Made by a program: the position numbers and the translations under genes. A stretch of 64,000 bases of DNA from Candidatus Hydrogenedens sp. Lineage in GTDB: Bacteria > Hydrogenedentota > Hydrogenedentia > Hydrogenedentales > JAEUWI01. The notes under the pieces were generated by a model, which did not search any database, was not told the origin of the DNA, and saw only the letters and a program-made list of their open reading frames with translations. Positions 1-7,993 of this stretch are shown here, one piece after another. Position 1 is the stretch's first letter; each line of letters begins with the position of its first letter. The stretch is taken from positions 1-64,000 of the forward strand of contig WGMK01000035.1 in assembly GCA_016125095.1 (NCBI GenBank), given 5' to 3'.

Positions 1-5
1 AGGCA

Positions 6-69
6 TCGCGGGGTCTCCTGCGTAAGTTGAAGTACTCAAGAAACCTCATCTTACCGCAAGGCCCCGCGG
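6..69. other. Long imperfect hairpin at the left edge
   Basis: Bases 7-26 pair with 50-68 through a stem of about 18 base pairs, interrupted only by a two-base bulge (17-18) and a one-base bulge (54), with a 23-base loop. No T-run follows on either strand, so it is not a standard intrinsic terminator. It may belong to the leader or tail of a gene left of the window. I see no gene in 1-201. Confidence 0.4.
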
Positions 70-201
70 TGTCCTCTACACCATCAAGACCTGAACCGAA
101 GCACAGGACCGCCTGTTGCACTTAGTGTTTGAATCTGCCGTCGCATTCACGTGCCCGGGCAGAAGCCGACAGTTCCCGGTTGCCCCGGGTATACTCCGTG
201 C

Positions 202-1404
202 ATGAAGGAATACGTCATCATCGCCGCGCTTACGGCGGCCGCGGCCGCGCAGGCCGGCGTGCTTTATGTCAGCAGCGACTTCAATCACGAGGTGCTGCGC
301 TACGACTCTGATACCTTCGGGTACCTTGATGTATTCGCCGCGTCGGATGCCGAAAACACGCTGGACCAGCCGCACGCGATACTGGCGCGCTGCGACGACG
401 TGCTCGTGGCAAGCTTCGGGAATCATCGAGTTCAGCGATTCGACCGGACGACCGGGGCGTATCTCGGCGACTTTGCCGGGCCAGGCGAAGGACTGAACCA
501 GCCCGTTTATATCCTCGTCGGGCCTGATGACAATTATTACGTGTCGAGTCAGGGGAATGACCGCGTGGTCCGCTTCATGCCCGATGGCACCTTGCTGGGC
601 GATTTCGTGACCGAGGGCAGCGGGGGGCTCGATGGACCCTCGGGGCTGGCGTTCAGTCCTGATGGGACGCTGTATGTGGCGGGCCGGTACAGCGCGAACC
701 TGCTGGCCTACGACGGCACCACCGGCGCGTTTGTGTCGGAAGTGATGAGTGCTAGCGACGGCCTCGGCGAGGGGGATACCTTCGGCCTGATGTCCGGGGG
801 CGATGGCCAGCTCTATGGCGCGTCCGGCGGTCGGGTGTACGCCTACGATTTGCAACAAGGAACGGCGGTATTTTCTGCCGCCCTCGGGTTTCCGATTGGC
901 CTTGAGGCTGGACCGGGCGGTATCTATGTGGCCCTGAGCAACAGTCTTTCGCTACTCGATACGAATACCATGACGCTGGGTCCAGCCTTGCTCAGCGGCG
1001 GCACGATCAACGTGCTCAACTTCTTTCACTTCGAAGCGACGGCATTTTGCGGCGAAGGCGAGGGAGAGGGTCTCGCGGAGGGCGAAGGGGAGCCCGAGGG
1101 TGAGTCGACGACGCACACGGCCGATAGAAACGGCGACTATATAATTTCGCTTGTTGAGATACTTCGCGTCATTCAATTTTACAATGCCGGCGGACTGCAC
1201 TGCGCCGCACAGCCCCTGAATACAGAAGACGGCTACGATCCCGGATTCACCGGCGAGCATGCTTGCACTGCGCACAATACGGATTATGCACCGCAAGACT
1301 GGGTCATAAATCTAAGCGAACTACTAAGACTGATCCAGATATACAACGCGGGCGGCTATTTTTCTTGTTCTCCCTCCGAGGACGGATTCTGTCCCGTCGG
1401 CTGA
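202..1404 (+). CDS. Secreted beta-propeller protein with Glu-Gly linker and paired EF-hand C-terminal domain
   Basis: Predicted 400-aa exported protein. The ATG at 202 begins a clean signal peptide (MKEYVIIAALTAAAAAQAG); an in-frame ATG 51 bases upstream would put a Gly/Pro-rich stretch before it and is less likely. No clear Shine-Dalgarno sequence is seen. Residues about 20-280 are NHL/SMP-30-like propeller repeats (GPSGLAFSPDGTLYV is typical). Residues about 284-303 are a Glu-Gly linker. The last ~95 residues hold two EF-hand-like loops (ADRNGDYIISLVEILRVIQ and a second ending in LLRLIQIYNAGGY) with flanking Cys and a terminal EDGFCP. The same C-terminus occurs in the genes at 1514 and 14211. 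Substrate or partner is unknown; a role as a surface or sorting module is inference. Confidence 0.88.
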   Translation: MKEYVIIAALTAAAAAQAGVLYVSSDFNHEVLRYDSDTFGYLDVFAASDAENTLDQPHAILARCDDVLVASFGNHRVQRFDRTTGAYLGDFAGPGEGLNQPVYILVGPDDNYYVSSQGNDRVVRFMPDGTLLGDFVTEGSGGLDGPSGLAFSPDGTLYVAGRYSANLLAYDGTTGAFVSEVMSASDGLGEGDTFGLMSGGDGQLYGASGGRVYAYDLQQGTAVFSAALGFPIGLEAGPGGIYVALSNSLSLLDTNTMTLGPALLSGGTINVLNFFHFEATAFCGEGEGEGLAEGEGEPEGESTTHTADRNGDYIISLVEILRVIQFYNAGGLHCAAQPLNTEDGYDPGFTGEHACTAHNTDYAPQDWVINLSELLRLIQIYNAGGYFSCSPSEDGFCPVG

Positions 1405-1411
1405 AATCGGC

Positions 1412-1431
1412 ATACCCTAGGGCAAGGGTAT
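1412..1431. promoter_or_regulatory. Inverted repeat overlapping a promoter
   Basis: Perfect 7-bp inverted repeat ATACCCT/AGGGTAT with a 6-base spacer, lying just after the first gene and touching the -35 of the next promoter. It could be a weak terminator or an operator. Confidence 0.35.
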
Positions 1432-1459
1432 TGCGCTGTACGGATTATTGTTTTAGACT
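1431..1459 (+). promoter_or_regulatory. Sigma70-like promoter for the propeller-cytochrome gene
   Basis: TTGCGC (1431-1436), 17-base spacer, TAGACT (1454-1459), about 55 bases before the ATG at 1514. An identical -35 with the same spacer stands before the secreted gene at 44753. Confidence 0.5.
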
Positions 1460-1513
1460 GCGTTCGAGGCGGACACGGAAATTTACACAATCGAACTCCG
1501 GGGAGGGAGCGCC

Positions 1514-4500
1514 ATGCGTGCGGTGAAGCGTCGGCTCGCGGGTGGGTTGGTGGTTGCGGCAATGCTCGCCATCGGGGCGTCCGCAGGGCATGCGGCCGAA
1601 GACGGTTCGTTCATCAATTTCGAGACCGCGCACGTGTCGCCCATGGCGATGAGTCCGGATGGCGCTACGCTTGCGGTGTGCAATACCGCCGACAATCGCG
1701 TCGAGATCTTCAGCCTGACCAGTGGCACCCCGGTGGCGACGCGCTCGATCCCCGTCGGACTGGATCCGGTCTCGGTGCGGTTCCGGAACAACGTCGAACT
1801 CTGGTGCGTGAACCAGATATCGGACAGCGTCAGCATCATCGATCTGGGCGCGGGCGGCGTGGTGGCCACCGTGCAAACGGAAGACGAGCCGGCCGACGTC
1901 GTGTTCGCCGGCAATCCCCGCCGCGCCTACGTGTCGTGCTCCCAGACCAATAATCTCCTTGTCTTCCATCCGGACAATTTGGGCGAGCCGCTCTATACGA
2001 TTCCCTTGAATGAAAACGCGCCGCGCACGCTGCAGACCGATGCGACCGGCAGCAAGGTGTATGTGGCGTTCTTCGACGCGGGCAACATCACCGCGATCGA
2101 CGGCGCGGCAGAGGATCCCCAGCTTTGGCCCTGGGCGAAAAACTCCGCGGACAACGTGAACTTGCCCTACGGTGGCGCGAATCCCTCGCCGCAGATGCTC
2201 ATCATCGATGAGGCGGGCAACGTGGAGCCGCTGCCGGAGAATCCGGAGCTGCCGCCCTGGCCGCGCTCGTCGCTGATCATGGTGAACGGCCGGCCCGAGG
2301 ACTTCCACGACTGGGAAGACGGGCAGCGCGTGTCGTTTCTTAATTTCATCAGCGGCCTGCAGGCCCCGCTGACCGGGCGCCCGGTGGGCTGGGACCGCAC
2401 GGACTTCGGCCTCGGTATCGTCAACACCGCGACGCGCGGTGTCTCCTACATCAAGAATCTGAACCTGCAAAATATGTCGATGGCGGTGAATCCGGTCACG
2501 GGCGTCGTGGCGATCGCGGGATTCCGCGGCCATCCTTACATCCGCTTCGAGCCGAGCCTGCAGGGCAACTTCACCCAGATCAATGTGTTTCTTTACGACC
2601 CGAAGACCGGCCAGAACATCAACCACAACCGCAACAAGGTGAACGCGCACATCGGTAAGGCGGTACACATCGTGTCGGAAGCGGAGCGCCAGAAGAGCCT
2701 CGGCGATCCGCGCGGCATGGCCTGGCGCGGCGACGGCAAGATTCTCTACTTGAGCGGCATGGGCTCGAACAACCTGGTGACTATGAATGAGGACGGCAAG
2801 CGCGCCGGCGTGTCCGGCGATCCCTTCACCATCGATGTGGGCGAAGGCCCGACCGGCGTGGTGATGGACGACGCGCGCGGCCAGCTCTACGTGCTCAACC
2901 GCTTTGCGGCGTCGGTGTCCGTGGTCGAGACGGAAACCGACACCGAGACCGCCGAGGTAGGGTTCTACGACCCGACCCCGGAAGTCATCCGCGTCGGGCG
3001 GCGGCATTTCTACAATACGCAAGAGAATTCCGGCACCGGCATGGTGTCATGCGCCTCTTGCCATATCGATGGCAAGAGCGACAAGCTGCCCTGGAACCTC
3101 GGCGTGCCGCATGGCGATATGCTGCCGCTGTTCGACGAGGCGAATCCCGGCGGCGGCATTCCCGGGCTCGCCGATGATCTCGAGGACTGGCACCCGGTGA
3201 AGGGCGACATGATGACGCAGACCCTGCAGGACATTATCGGCAAGGAGCCCTTCCACTGGCGCGGCGACCGGCGCGGCATCGAGGAATTCAATCCCGCCTT
3301 TGTCGGGCTGCTCGGCCGCGACACCGAACTGACGGAACAGGAGATGGCCGAGTTTAAGGCCTTCCTGGCGACGATCGCCTTCCCGCCGAATCCCAATCGC
3401 GAACTCGACAATTCGCTGCCGACGGCCTTGCTGACGCCGGGATTGCTTACGGCGGGCACCTTCGGTCCCGCGCGCCAGCTTTTGCCTGCGGGCAATGCGC
3501 AGCGCGGCCTCGAGCTATTCCGCACGGCGCTGCCCGAAGAGGGCCGCCAGATCCGCTGCATCGATTGCCACACCCTGCCCACCGGCATGGGTACCAACTA
3601 CACGCTCAACGAAAGCCAGGAGTGGGAAGAACTGCCGCCGGGTCCGAACGGCGAAGCGCACCACGCCATGGTATCCATCACCGGGCAAGCGCAAAAGAAT
3701 TTCAAGGTGCCGCAATTGCGGAGCGTCCGCGAGAAGCTCGGCTTCGACCTGCAGGCACAGCAGAGCATGCAGGGTTCCGGCTTCATGCACGACGGCACGC
3801 TCGATACCCTGCCGCGCCTGCTTTCCGCCGGGCACTTCGCCGTGGCCAAAAGCGACCAGGACGTGGCGGATCTTGCGGCCTTCCTGATGGCGTTCAGCGG
3901 TTCGGATTTCCCTGAGAGCACCGACCCGACCGAGCCGCCCGGCACGCCCAGCCTAGACGCGCACGCCGCAGTCGGCTATCAGGTCACGCTCGACGCGACC
4001 ACCAGCGGCGACGACATCGCCTCGGCCATCGACCAGCTGCTTGGCATCCAGTTCAGCGACCGCGTGGTGCTGACCGCGCGTTGGATTGAAGCCGGCGTCC
4101 AGCGCGGCGCGGTCTATGAAAGCGGATCGTTTCTCACCGACCGGTCGGGCGACACCCGTACGTTCAACCAGTTCCTCAGCCTCATCGAGACCACGCCCGT
4201 CACTTTTACCATCGTGGCCGCCGGAACCGAGACCCGTATCGCCCGCGACCGCGACGAAGACGGCGTGCTCGACTACGACGAAGACCACGATTACGATCCC
4301 GATGGCAAGCTGACCGCAGACCGCAATGGCGACTATGCCATCAATCTGTCGGAAGTGCTGCGCGTGGTGCAGTTCTTCAATGCGGGCGGCCTCCACTGTC
4401 CGGCCACCGAACAGGCCACGGAAGATGGCTTCTTCCCGGGGGCGGGGGCGGACCACACCTGCGATCCGCACGACAGCGACTATAGTCCGCAGGATTGGAT

Positions 4501-4609
4501 GGTCAGCATCAATGAGCTGCTTCGCACCATTCAGTACTTCAATGCACAGGGTTACTACTACTGCCCGGTGCAGGAGACTGAAGACGGATTCTGTCCCGGC
4601 GTTGCATAG
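1514..4609 (+). CDS. Secreted beta-propeller/di-haem cytochrome protein with paired EF-hand C-terminus
   Basis: A 1031-aa exported protein. The ATG follows GGGGAGGG at good spacing and starts a signal peptide cleaved near residue 28 (SAGHAAED). Residues about 35-490 form YVTN-type propeller repeats. Two c-type haem motifs follow, CASCH near residue 513 and CIDCH near 682, in a region resembling the di-haem cytochrome c peroxidase/MauG fold (GSGFMHDGTLDTLPRLL matches that family's tail). Residues about 935-1031 are the same paired EF-hand domain as in the genes at 202 and 14211, ending EDGFCPGVA. Expected to act in the periplasm or at the cell surface as an electron-transfer or oxidising enzyme; the substrate cannot be told. 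A hairpin terminator follows. Confidence 0.9.
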   Translation: MRAVKRRLAGGLVVAAMLAIGASAGHAAEDGSFINFETAHVSPMAMSPDGATLAVCNTADNRVEIFSLTSGTPVATRSIPVGLDPVSVRFRNNVELWCVNQISDSVSIIDLGAGGVVATVQTEDEPADVVFAGNPRRAYVSCSQTNNLLVFHPDNLGEPLYTIPLNENAPRTLQTDATGSKVYVAFFDAGNITAIDGAAEDPQLWPWAKNSADNVNLPYGGANPSPQMLIIDEAGNVEPLPENPELPPWPRSSLIMVNGRPEDFHDWEDGQRVSFLNFISGLQAPLTGRPVGWDRTDFGLGIVNTATRGVSYIKNLNLQNMSMAVNPVTGVVAIAGFRGHPYIRFEPSLQGNFTQINVFLYDPKTGQNINHNRNKVNAHIGKAVHIVSEAERQKSLGDPRGMAWRGDGKILYLSGMGSNNLVTMNEDGKRAGVSGDPFTIDVGEGPTGVVMDDARGQLYVLNRFAASVSVVETETDTETAEVGFYDPTPEVIRVGRRHFYNTQENSGTGMVSCASCHIDGKSDKLPWNLGVPHGDMLPLFDEANPGGGIPGLADDLEDWHPVKGDMMTQTLQDIIGKEPFHWRGDRRGIEEFNPAFVGLLGRDTELTEQEMAEFKAFLATIAFPPNPNRELDNSLPTALLTPGLLTAGTFGPARQLLPAGNAQRGLELFRTALPEEGRQIRCIDCHTLPTGMGTNYTLNESQEWEELPPGPNGEAHHAMVSITGQAQKNFKVPQLRSVREKLGFDLQAQQSMQGSGFMHDGTLDTLPRLLSAGHFAVAKSDQDVADLAAFLMAFSGSDFPESTDPTEPPGTPSLDAHAAVGYQVTLDATTSGDDIASAIDQLLGIQFSDRVVLTARWIEAGVQRGAVYESGSFLTDRSGDTRTFNQFLSLIETTPVTFTIVAAGTETRIARDRDEDGVLDYDEDHDYDPDGKLTADRNGDYAINLSEVLRVVQFFNAGGLHCPATEQATEDGFFPGAGADHTCDPHDSDYSPQDWMVSINELLRTIQYFNAQGYYYCPVQETEDGFCPGVA

Positions 4610-4636
4610 CGCGACGCAAGTTACGCCAGGAATTGA

Positions 4637-4680
4637 AGCCCCCCGGTGCGAGCCGCTTGCCGCACCGGGGGCTGGCTTTT
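4637..4680 (+). terminator. Rho-independent terminator
   Basis: GC-rich stem AGCCCCCCGGTGCG pairs with CGCACCGGGGGCT (one bulged C) around a 10-base loop and is followed by GGCTTTT. It ends the cytochrome gene before the next promoter. Confidence 0.75.
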
Positions 4681-4712
4681 CGACCGTAAACTGCTCCCGG
4701 ATAAGCGGAGTA

Positions 4713-4741
4713 TTGACAGTTCCATTAATTTCAGATATTAT
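4713..4741 (+). promoter_or_regulatory. Near-consensus sigma70 promoter of the regulator-P450 operon
   Basis: Perfect TTGACA (4713-4718), a 17-base spacer and TATTAT (4736-4741). The predicted transcript start lies about 18 bases before the ATG at 4766, giving a very short leader with AAAAGG as ribosome binding site. Confidence 0.8.
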
Positions 4742-4752
4742 TGAAATTTCAA
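4727..4752. promoter_or_regulatory. Putative operator: overlapping palindromes on the -10 box
   Basis: AATTTCA (4727-4733) and TGAAATT (4742-4748) form an inverted repeat around the -10 hexamer, and TTGAAATTTCAA (4741-4752) is a perfect 12-bp palindrome over the transcription start. Three TGAAAT half sites in 26 bp, directly before a winged-helix regulator gene, suggest autorepression. Confidence 0.6.
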
Positions 4753-4765
4753 AAGGTAGTGAATC

Positions 4766-5341
4766 ATGAAGCTGTCCGACACACAGAAAACTTTCGTGCT
4801 GCATTGGGGCGAGAAGGCCATGAAATTCGGGTTCAACCGGACGCTGGCGCAGATTCACGCCTTGCTCTATGTCTCGCCCGAGGCGCTGGACGCGGAGGAG
4901 ATCGCGGAGACCCTGCAGATCTCGCGCTCGAACGTGAGCATCAGCATCCGCGAATTGCAGAGCTGGGGCCTGATTACCGCCGCCCCGAAGATGGGCGACC
5001 GGAAAACCTACTACGAGACGCTGGACAGCACCTGGGAAATGTTCCGCCTGGTCGCCATCGAGCGGCAGAAGCGCGAACTCGCCCCGTCGATCTCGCTGCT
5101 GCGCGACTTGCTGCTGGCCGGGAACGACGATGCCGACCCGACGCAACGTCACGTGACCCGGCGACTGGAGTCGCTGCTGCAACTCTTCGAGCACGCGTCC
5201 ACCTTGTCGGAACTGCTGAAGAACCTCTCGGTGGATCAGGTCGCCAAGCTGCTCGAGTCCAATTTCAGCCTGCTGGAGCAGGCGGTGCAGCCCGAGGAAG
5301 CAGCCCCGCCTGCGCGCGTACTGCACCCGGAAGAGAACTGA
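4766..5341 (+). CDS. GbsR/MarR-type winged-helix transcriptional regulator
   Basis: A 191-aa DNA-binding protein. The core (EIAETLQISRSNVSISIRELQ, about residues 52-72) is a winged helix-turn-helix, followed by SWGLITAAPKMGDRKTYYE, the wing typical of GbsR-type regulators of the MarR superfamily. The C-terminal half is helical and probably dimerises or senses ligand. The start is fixed by AAAAGG nine bases upstream. It is the first gene of a two-gene operon with the P450 51 bases downstream, behind a strong promoter overlapped by palindromes, so autoregulation together with P450 control is the simplest reading. GbsR homologues often respond to choline or other osmolytes; the ligand here is unknown. 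Confidence 0.87.
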   Translation: MKLSDTQKTFVLHWGEKAMKFGFNRTLAQIHALLYVSPEALDAEEIAETLQISRSNVSISIRELQSWGLITAAPKMGDRKTYYETLDSTWEMFRLVAIERQKRELAPSISLLRDLLLAGNDDADPTQRHVTRRLESLLQLFEHASTLSELLKNLSVDQVAKLLESNFSLLEQAVQPEEAAPPARVLHPEEN

Positions 5342-5392
5342 CCACAACCGCGGTATCGCCGCGCGGGTGCACGGCACCAAGGAGATGGAACC

Positions 5393-6781
5393 ATGTCGAC
5401 GGCCCTCGAAGCGCTCCCGCCGCAACGCGTGGAACCCATCCAGCGATTGAATCCCTTCCGGCTGCTGCCGGCGCTGCTGAAGCTGCGGTTCCGGGGCGAC
5501 TTCAGCGACGTCGTGACCTACTCGTACTCGATCAAGGCGGGGCTTCGCGCCGGATTCTGGCCCGTGCGATTCGTCTATCTGCATCGTCCGGAACTGGTCG
5601 AGGCGGTGTGCGTGAAAAACGACAAGAGCTACATCAAGCCCCTGGGGATCGAGGGGCTGCGGCGTTTCCTCGGCAACGGCCTGCTGACGAGCGAAGGGAA
5701 GTTTCATCTGCGGCAGCGCCGCATGATTCAGCCAGCCTTCCACAAAAAGCGGATTGATGCCTATGCCAAGTGCATGGTGGACTATTCGCTGAAGCGGACG
5801 GAGCAATGGAAAGACGGGCAGGAACTCGATATCCATACCGAGATGATGGGGGTGACGCTGGAGATCATCGCGAAGACGATGTTTAACGCGGAGGTGGCGG
5901 GCGACGCAGCGAAGGTGGCGCATGCGCTGGATATGATCACCGGCTACCAGGAGCGCTACGGCATCCGCTGGGTGGGCAAGATCTTCGACGCGCTGCCGCT
6001 GCCGAGCACGCGGCGGCTGCTGAAGGCGATGGCCGAGCTCGACGCGATCATGTACCGCATCATCGACGAGCACTGCGGCGCGGAGGAAGACACCGGCGAT
6101 CTGCTTTCGATGCTGCTGCAGGCGCGTGCGGAGGAAGACGGCACCATCATGAGCGGGCAGCAGCTGCGCGACGAATGCCTGACGCTCTTCCTCGCCGGGC
6201 ACGAGACGACGGCCGTGCTGATGTCGTGGACCTGGTGGCTGCTGTCGGAGCATCCGGAGGTGGAGGCGAAGCTGCACGAGGAACTCGACCGCGTGCTGGA
6301 AGGGCGGCCCGCGGCCATGGAAGACGTGGACAAGCTGGTCTACACGCGCTATGTGGTCACCGAGGCGATGCGGCTGTACCCGCCTGCCTTCGGGTTCGGA
6401 AGGCAGGCCATCGAGGACAACCAGGTGGGACCGTATCTCATCCGCAAGGGCACCATCGTCGGCATGGCGCCGTTCCTCATGCACCGCCAGCCGGAGTGGT
6501 ATCCCGAGCCGGAGAAGTTCGACCCCGAGCGCTGGACGCCCGAGCGATCGGAAGGGCTGCCGAAGTTCGCCTACTGCCCCTTCGGCGGCGGATCGCGCAA
6601 GTGCATCGGCGATCAGTTCGCGTGGATGGAAGCGACGCTGCTGCTGGCGACCTTCGCGCAGGGCTGGAAGATGCGCGTTTTGCCGGGGCGCGAGCCGGTA
6701 CCGCAGCCCCTGGTCACGCTGCGGCCGAAGGGCGGCGTGCCCGTGGTGCTCGAGAAGCGGACGCTTGCCGCAGTTTCTTAG
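5393..6781 (+). CDS. Cytochrome P450
   Basis: A 462-aa haem-thiolate monooxygenase with all diagnostic motifs: AGHETT in the I helix (residues 268-273, oxygen activation), ExxR in the K helix (EAMR, 324-327), PERW near 379, and the haem-binding loop FGGGSRKCIG with Cys404 as the axial ligand. No signal peptide or transmembrane anchor, so it is likely a soluble cytoplasmic bacterial enzyme. The overall motif pattern resembles the CYP4/CYP102-like fatty-acid hydroxylase branch, but the substrate is not predictable. The start follows AAGGAGATGGAACC. No ferredoxin or reductase gene is adjacent. Its stop overlaps the stop of the convergent aminotransferase gene by four bases. Confidence 0.95.
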   Translation: MSTALEALPPQRVEPIQRLNPFRLLPALLKLRFRGDFSDVVTYSYSIKAGLRAGFWPVRFVYLHRPELVEAVCVKNDKSYIKPLGIEGLRRFLGNGLLTSEGKFHLRQRRMIQPAFHKKRIDAYAKCMVDYSLKRTEQWKDGQELDIHTEMMGVTLEIIAKTMFNAEVAGDAAKVAHALDMITGYQERYGIRWVGKIFDALPLPSTRRLLKAMAELDAIMYRIIDEHCGAEEDTGDLLSMLLQARAEEDGTIMSGQQLRDECLTLFLAGHETTAVLMSWTWWLLSEHPEVEAKLHEELDRVLEGRPAAMEDVDKLVYTRYVVTEAMRLYPPAFGFGRQAIEDNQVGPYLIRKGTIVGMAPFLMHRQPEWYPEPEKFDPERWTPERSEGLPKFAYCPFGGGSRKCIGDQFAWMEATLLLATFAQGWKMRVLPGREPVPQPLVTLRPKGGVPVVLEKRTLAAVS

Positions 6782-7974
6782 GCGCCCAGCCAGCGGATGC
6801 TTTCGATCAGGTAGTCCAGGGCCTCGCGGGTCTGGCGCGGATTGATCGGTAGCGTCACGAGGTGGTTGCCCACGCGCTCGGCGTTGGGGAACTGCCCCTT
6901 GCGGTAGCCGCGGTTCTGGAACGCGGTGGACCAGTGCAGCGGATTGTAGTGCGTGCCGAGCTTGATGCGCTTCTCGTGGAGCATGGCGTAGACGAAATCG
7001 ATCTTGTCCATGCCGAAGGCTGCGGGGTCGAGCATCACCGGGTACAGGTGGAAGCTGTGGTAGTTGCCCTCGAGCGTCCGCGGCAGCGTGAGGCCCGGCA
7101 CGCCGGATAATCCCGCGGTCAGGTAGTCGGCGTTGTCATTGCGGCGCGCGTTCAGGTCGTCCAGCTTCTTCAATTGCACGCTGCCGATGGCCGCCTGGAT
7201 ATCCGTCATGCGGAAGTTGTAGCCGCAGTCGTCGAAATCCTGCCACCAGAACGCCTTGCCCATCGGGAACTTTGTCTCGTCGAGGCTGCAATACTTGCTG
7301 CTCTTGCCGTGCACGCGCGTGCAATGCGATCGGTACAGCGCGACGCGCTCGAACAGCGCGGCGTCGTTCGTGACCACCATGCCGCCTTCGCCGAGCGTGG
7401 ACATGTTCTTCTGTTCGTGAAAGCTGAAGCAGCCGAGCGCACCCATCGAGCCGGCCTTGCGTCCCTTGTAGGCCGCGCCCACCGCCTGCGCAGAATCTTC
7501 CACGACTGGAATGCCGTGCGCGCCCGCCACCGCGAGAATGGCGTCCATGTCGCAGCACTGCCCGTAGAGATGCACGGGGAGAATCGCCTTGGTCTCGGGA
7601 CGGATGGCCGCTTCGATTTGTCCCGCATCCAGGTTGTAAGTGTCCGCGTCAATATCGACGAAATCCACTTCTGCGCCGAGTGTCACCGCCACGGCCGCCG
7701 TGGCAATCCAGGTCATCGGCGTGGTGATCACGCGATCGCCGGGCTTGATATCCAGCGCGACGAGCGCGAGAAATAATGCCGCGGTGCCATTGCTCACGCA
7801 GCGCGCGTGCTCGACGCCGCAGTAGGCGGCGAATTCCTTTTCAAACTGCAGGCAGGCCTCGCCGCTCGTGGGCGCGTTCTTGTGCAAAATCTCGAGCAGC
7901 ACGCGCTCTTCCTCGCGTCCGTATTCGCTGCCGAACTGGATGAACAAATCGTGCTTAATCTGGGGACCGCCCAT
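6778..7974 (-). CDS. DegT/DnrJ/EryC1/StrS family PLP-dependent aminotransferase
   Basis: A 398-aa fold-type I aminotransferase of the sugar aminotransferase family. VVEDSAQ supplies Asp160, which binds the PLP ring nitrogen, and FSFHEQKN supplies Lys189, the Schiff-base lysine; GEGGMVVT follows as usual. Members transaminate keto-sugar nucleotides for surface glycans or antibiotics, though some act on other substrates. The gene is second in a leftward pair, 19 bases after the transporter stop, with GGAG before the ATG. Context with an OPA-type transporter does not reveal the sugar. Confidence 0.92.
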   Translation of the reverse strand: MGGPQIKHDLFIQFGSEYGREEERVLLEILHKNAPTSGEACLQFEKEFAAYCGVEHARCVSNGTAALFLALVALDIKPGDRVITTPMTWIATAAVAVTLGAEVDFVDIDADTYNLDAGQIEAAIRPETKAILPVHLYGQCCDMDAILAVAGAHGIPVVEDSAQAVGAAYKGRKAGSMGALGCFSFHEQKNMSTLGEGGMVVTNDAALFERVALYRSHCTRVHGKSSKYCSLDETKFPMGKAFWWQDFDDCGYNFRMTDIQAAIGSVQLKKLDDLNARRNDNADYLTAGLSGVPGLTLPRTLEGNYHSFHLYPVMLDPAAFGMDKIDFVYAMLHEKRIKLGTHYNPLHWSTAFQNRGYRKGQFPNAERVGNHLVTLPINPRQTREALDYLIESIRWLGA

Positions 7975-7993
7975 GCCGTGATTCTCCTGCTTT

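Noticed and set aside
1445..3022. 525-codon minus-strand frame
   Set aside because: Antisense to the propeller-cytochrome gene, which has a signal peptide, ribosome site and recognised domains.
3953..6484. Very long open frame (843 codons) on the minus strand
   Set aside because: It runs antisense through the clear cytochrome, regulator and P450 genes. Composition is Arg/His/Gln rich with no domain, typical of shadow frames in GC-rich DNA.
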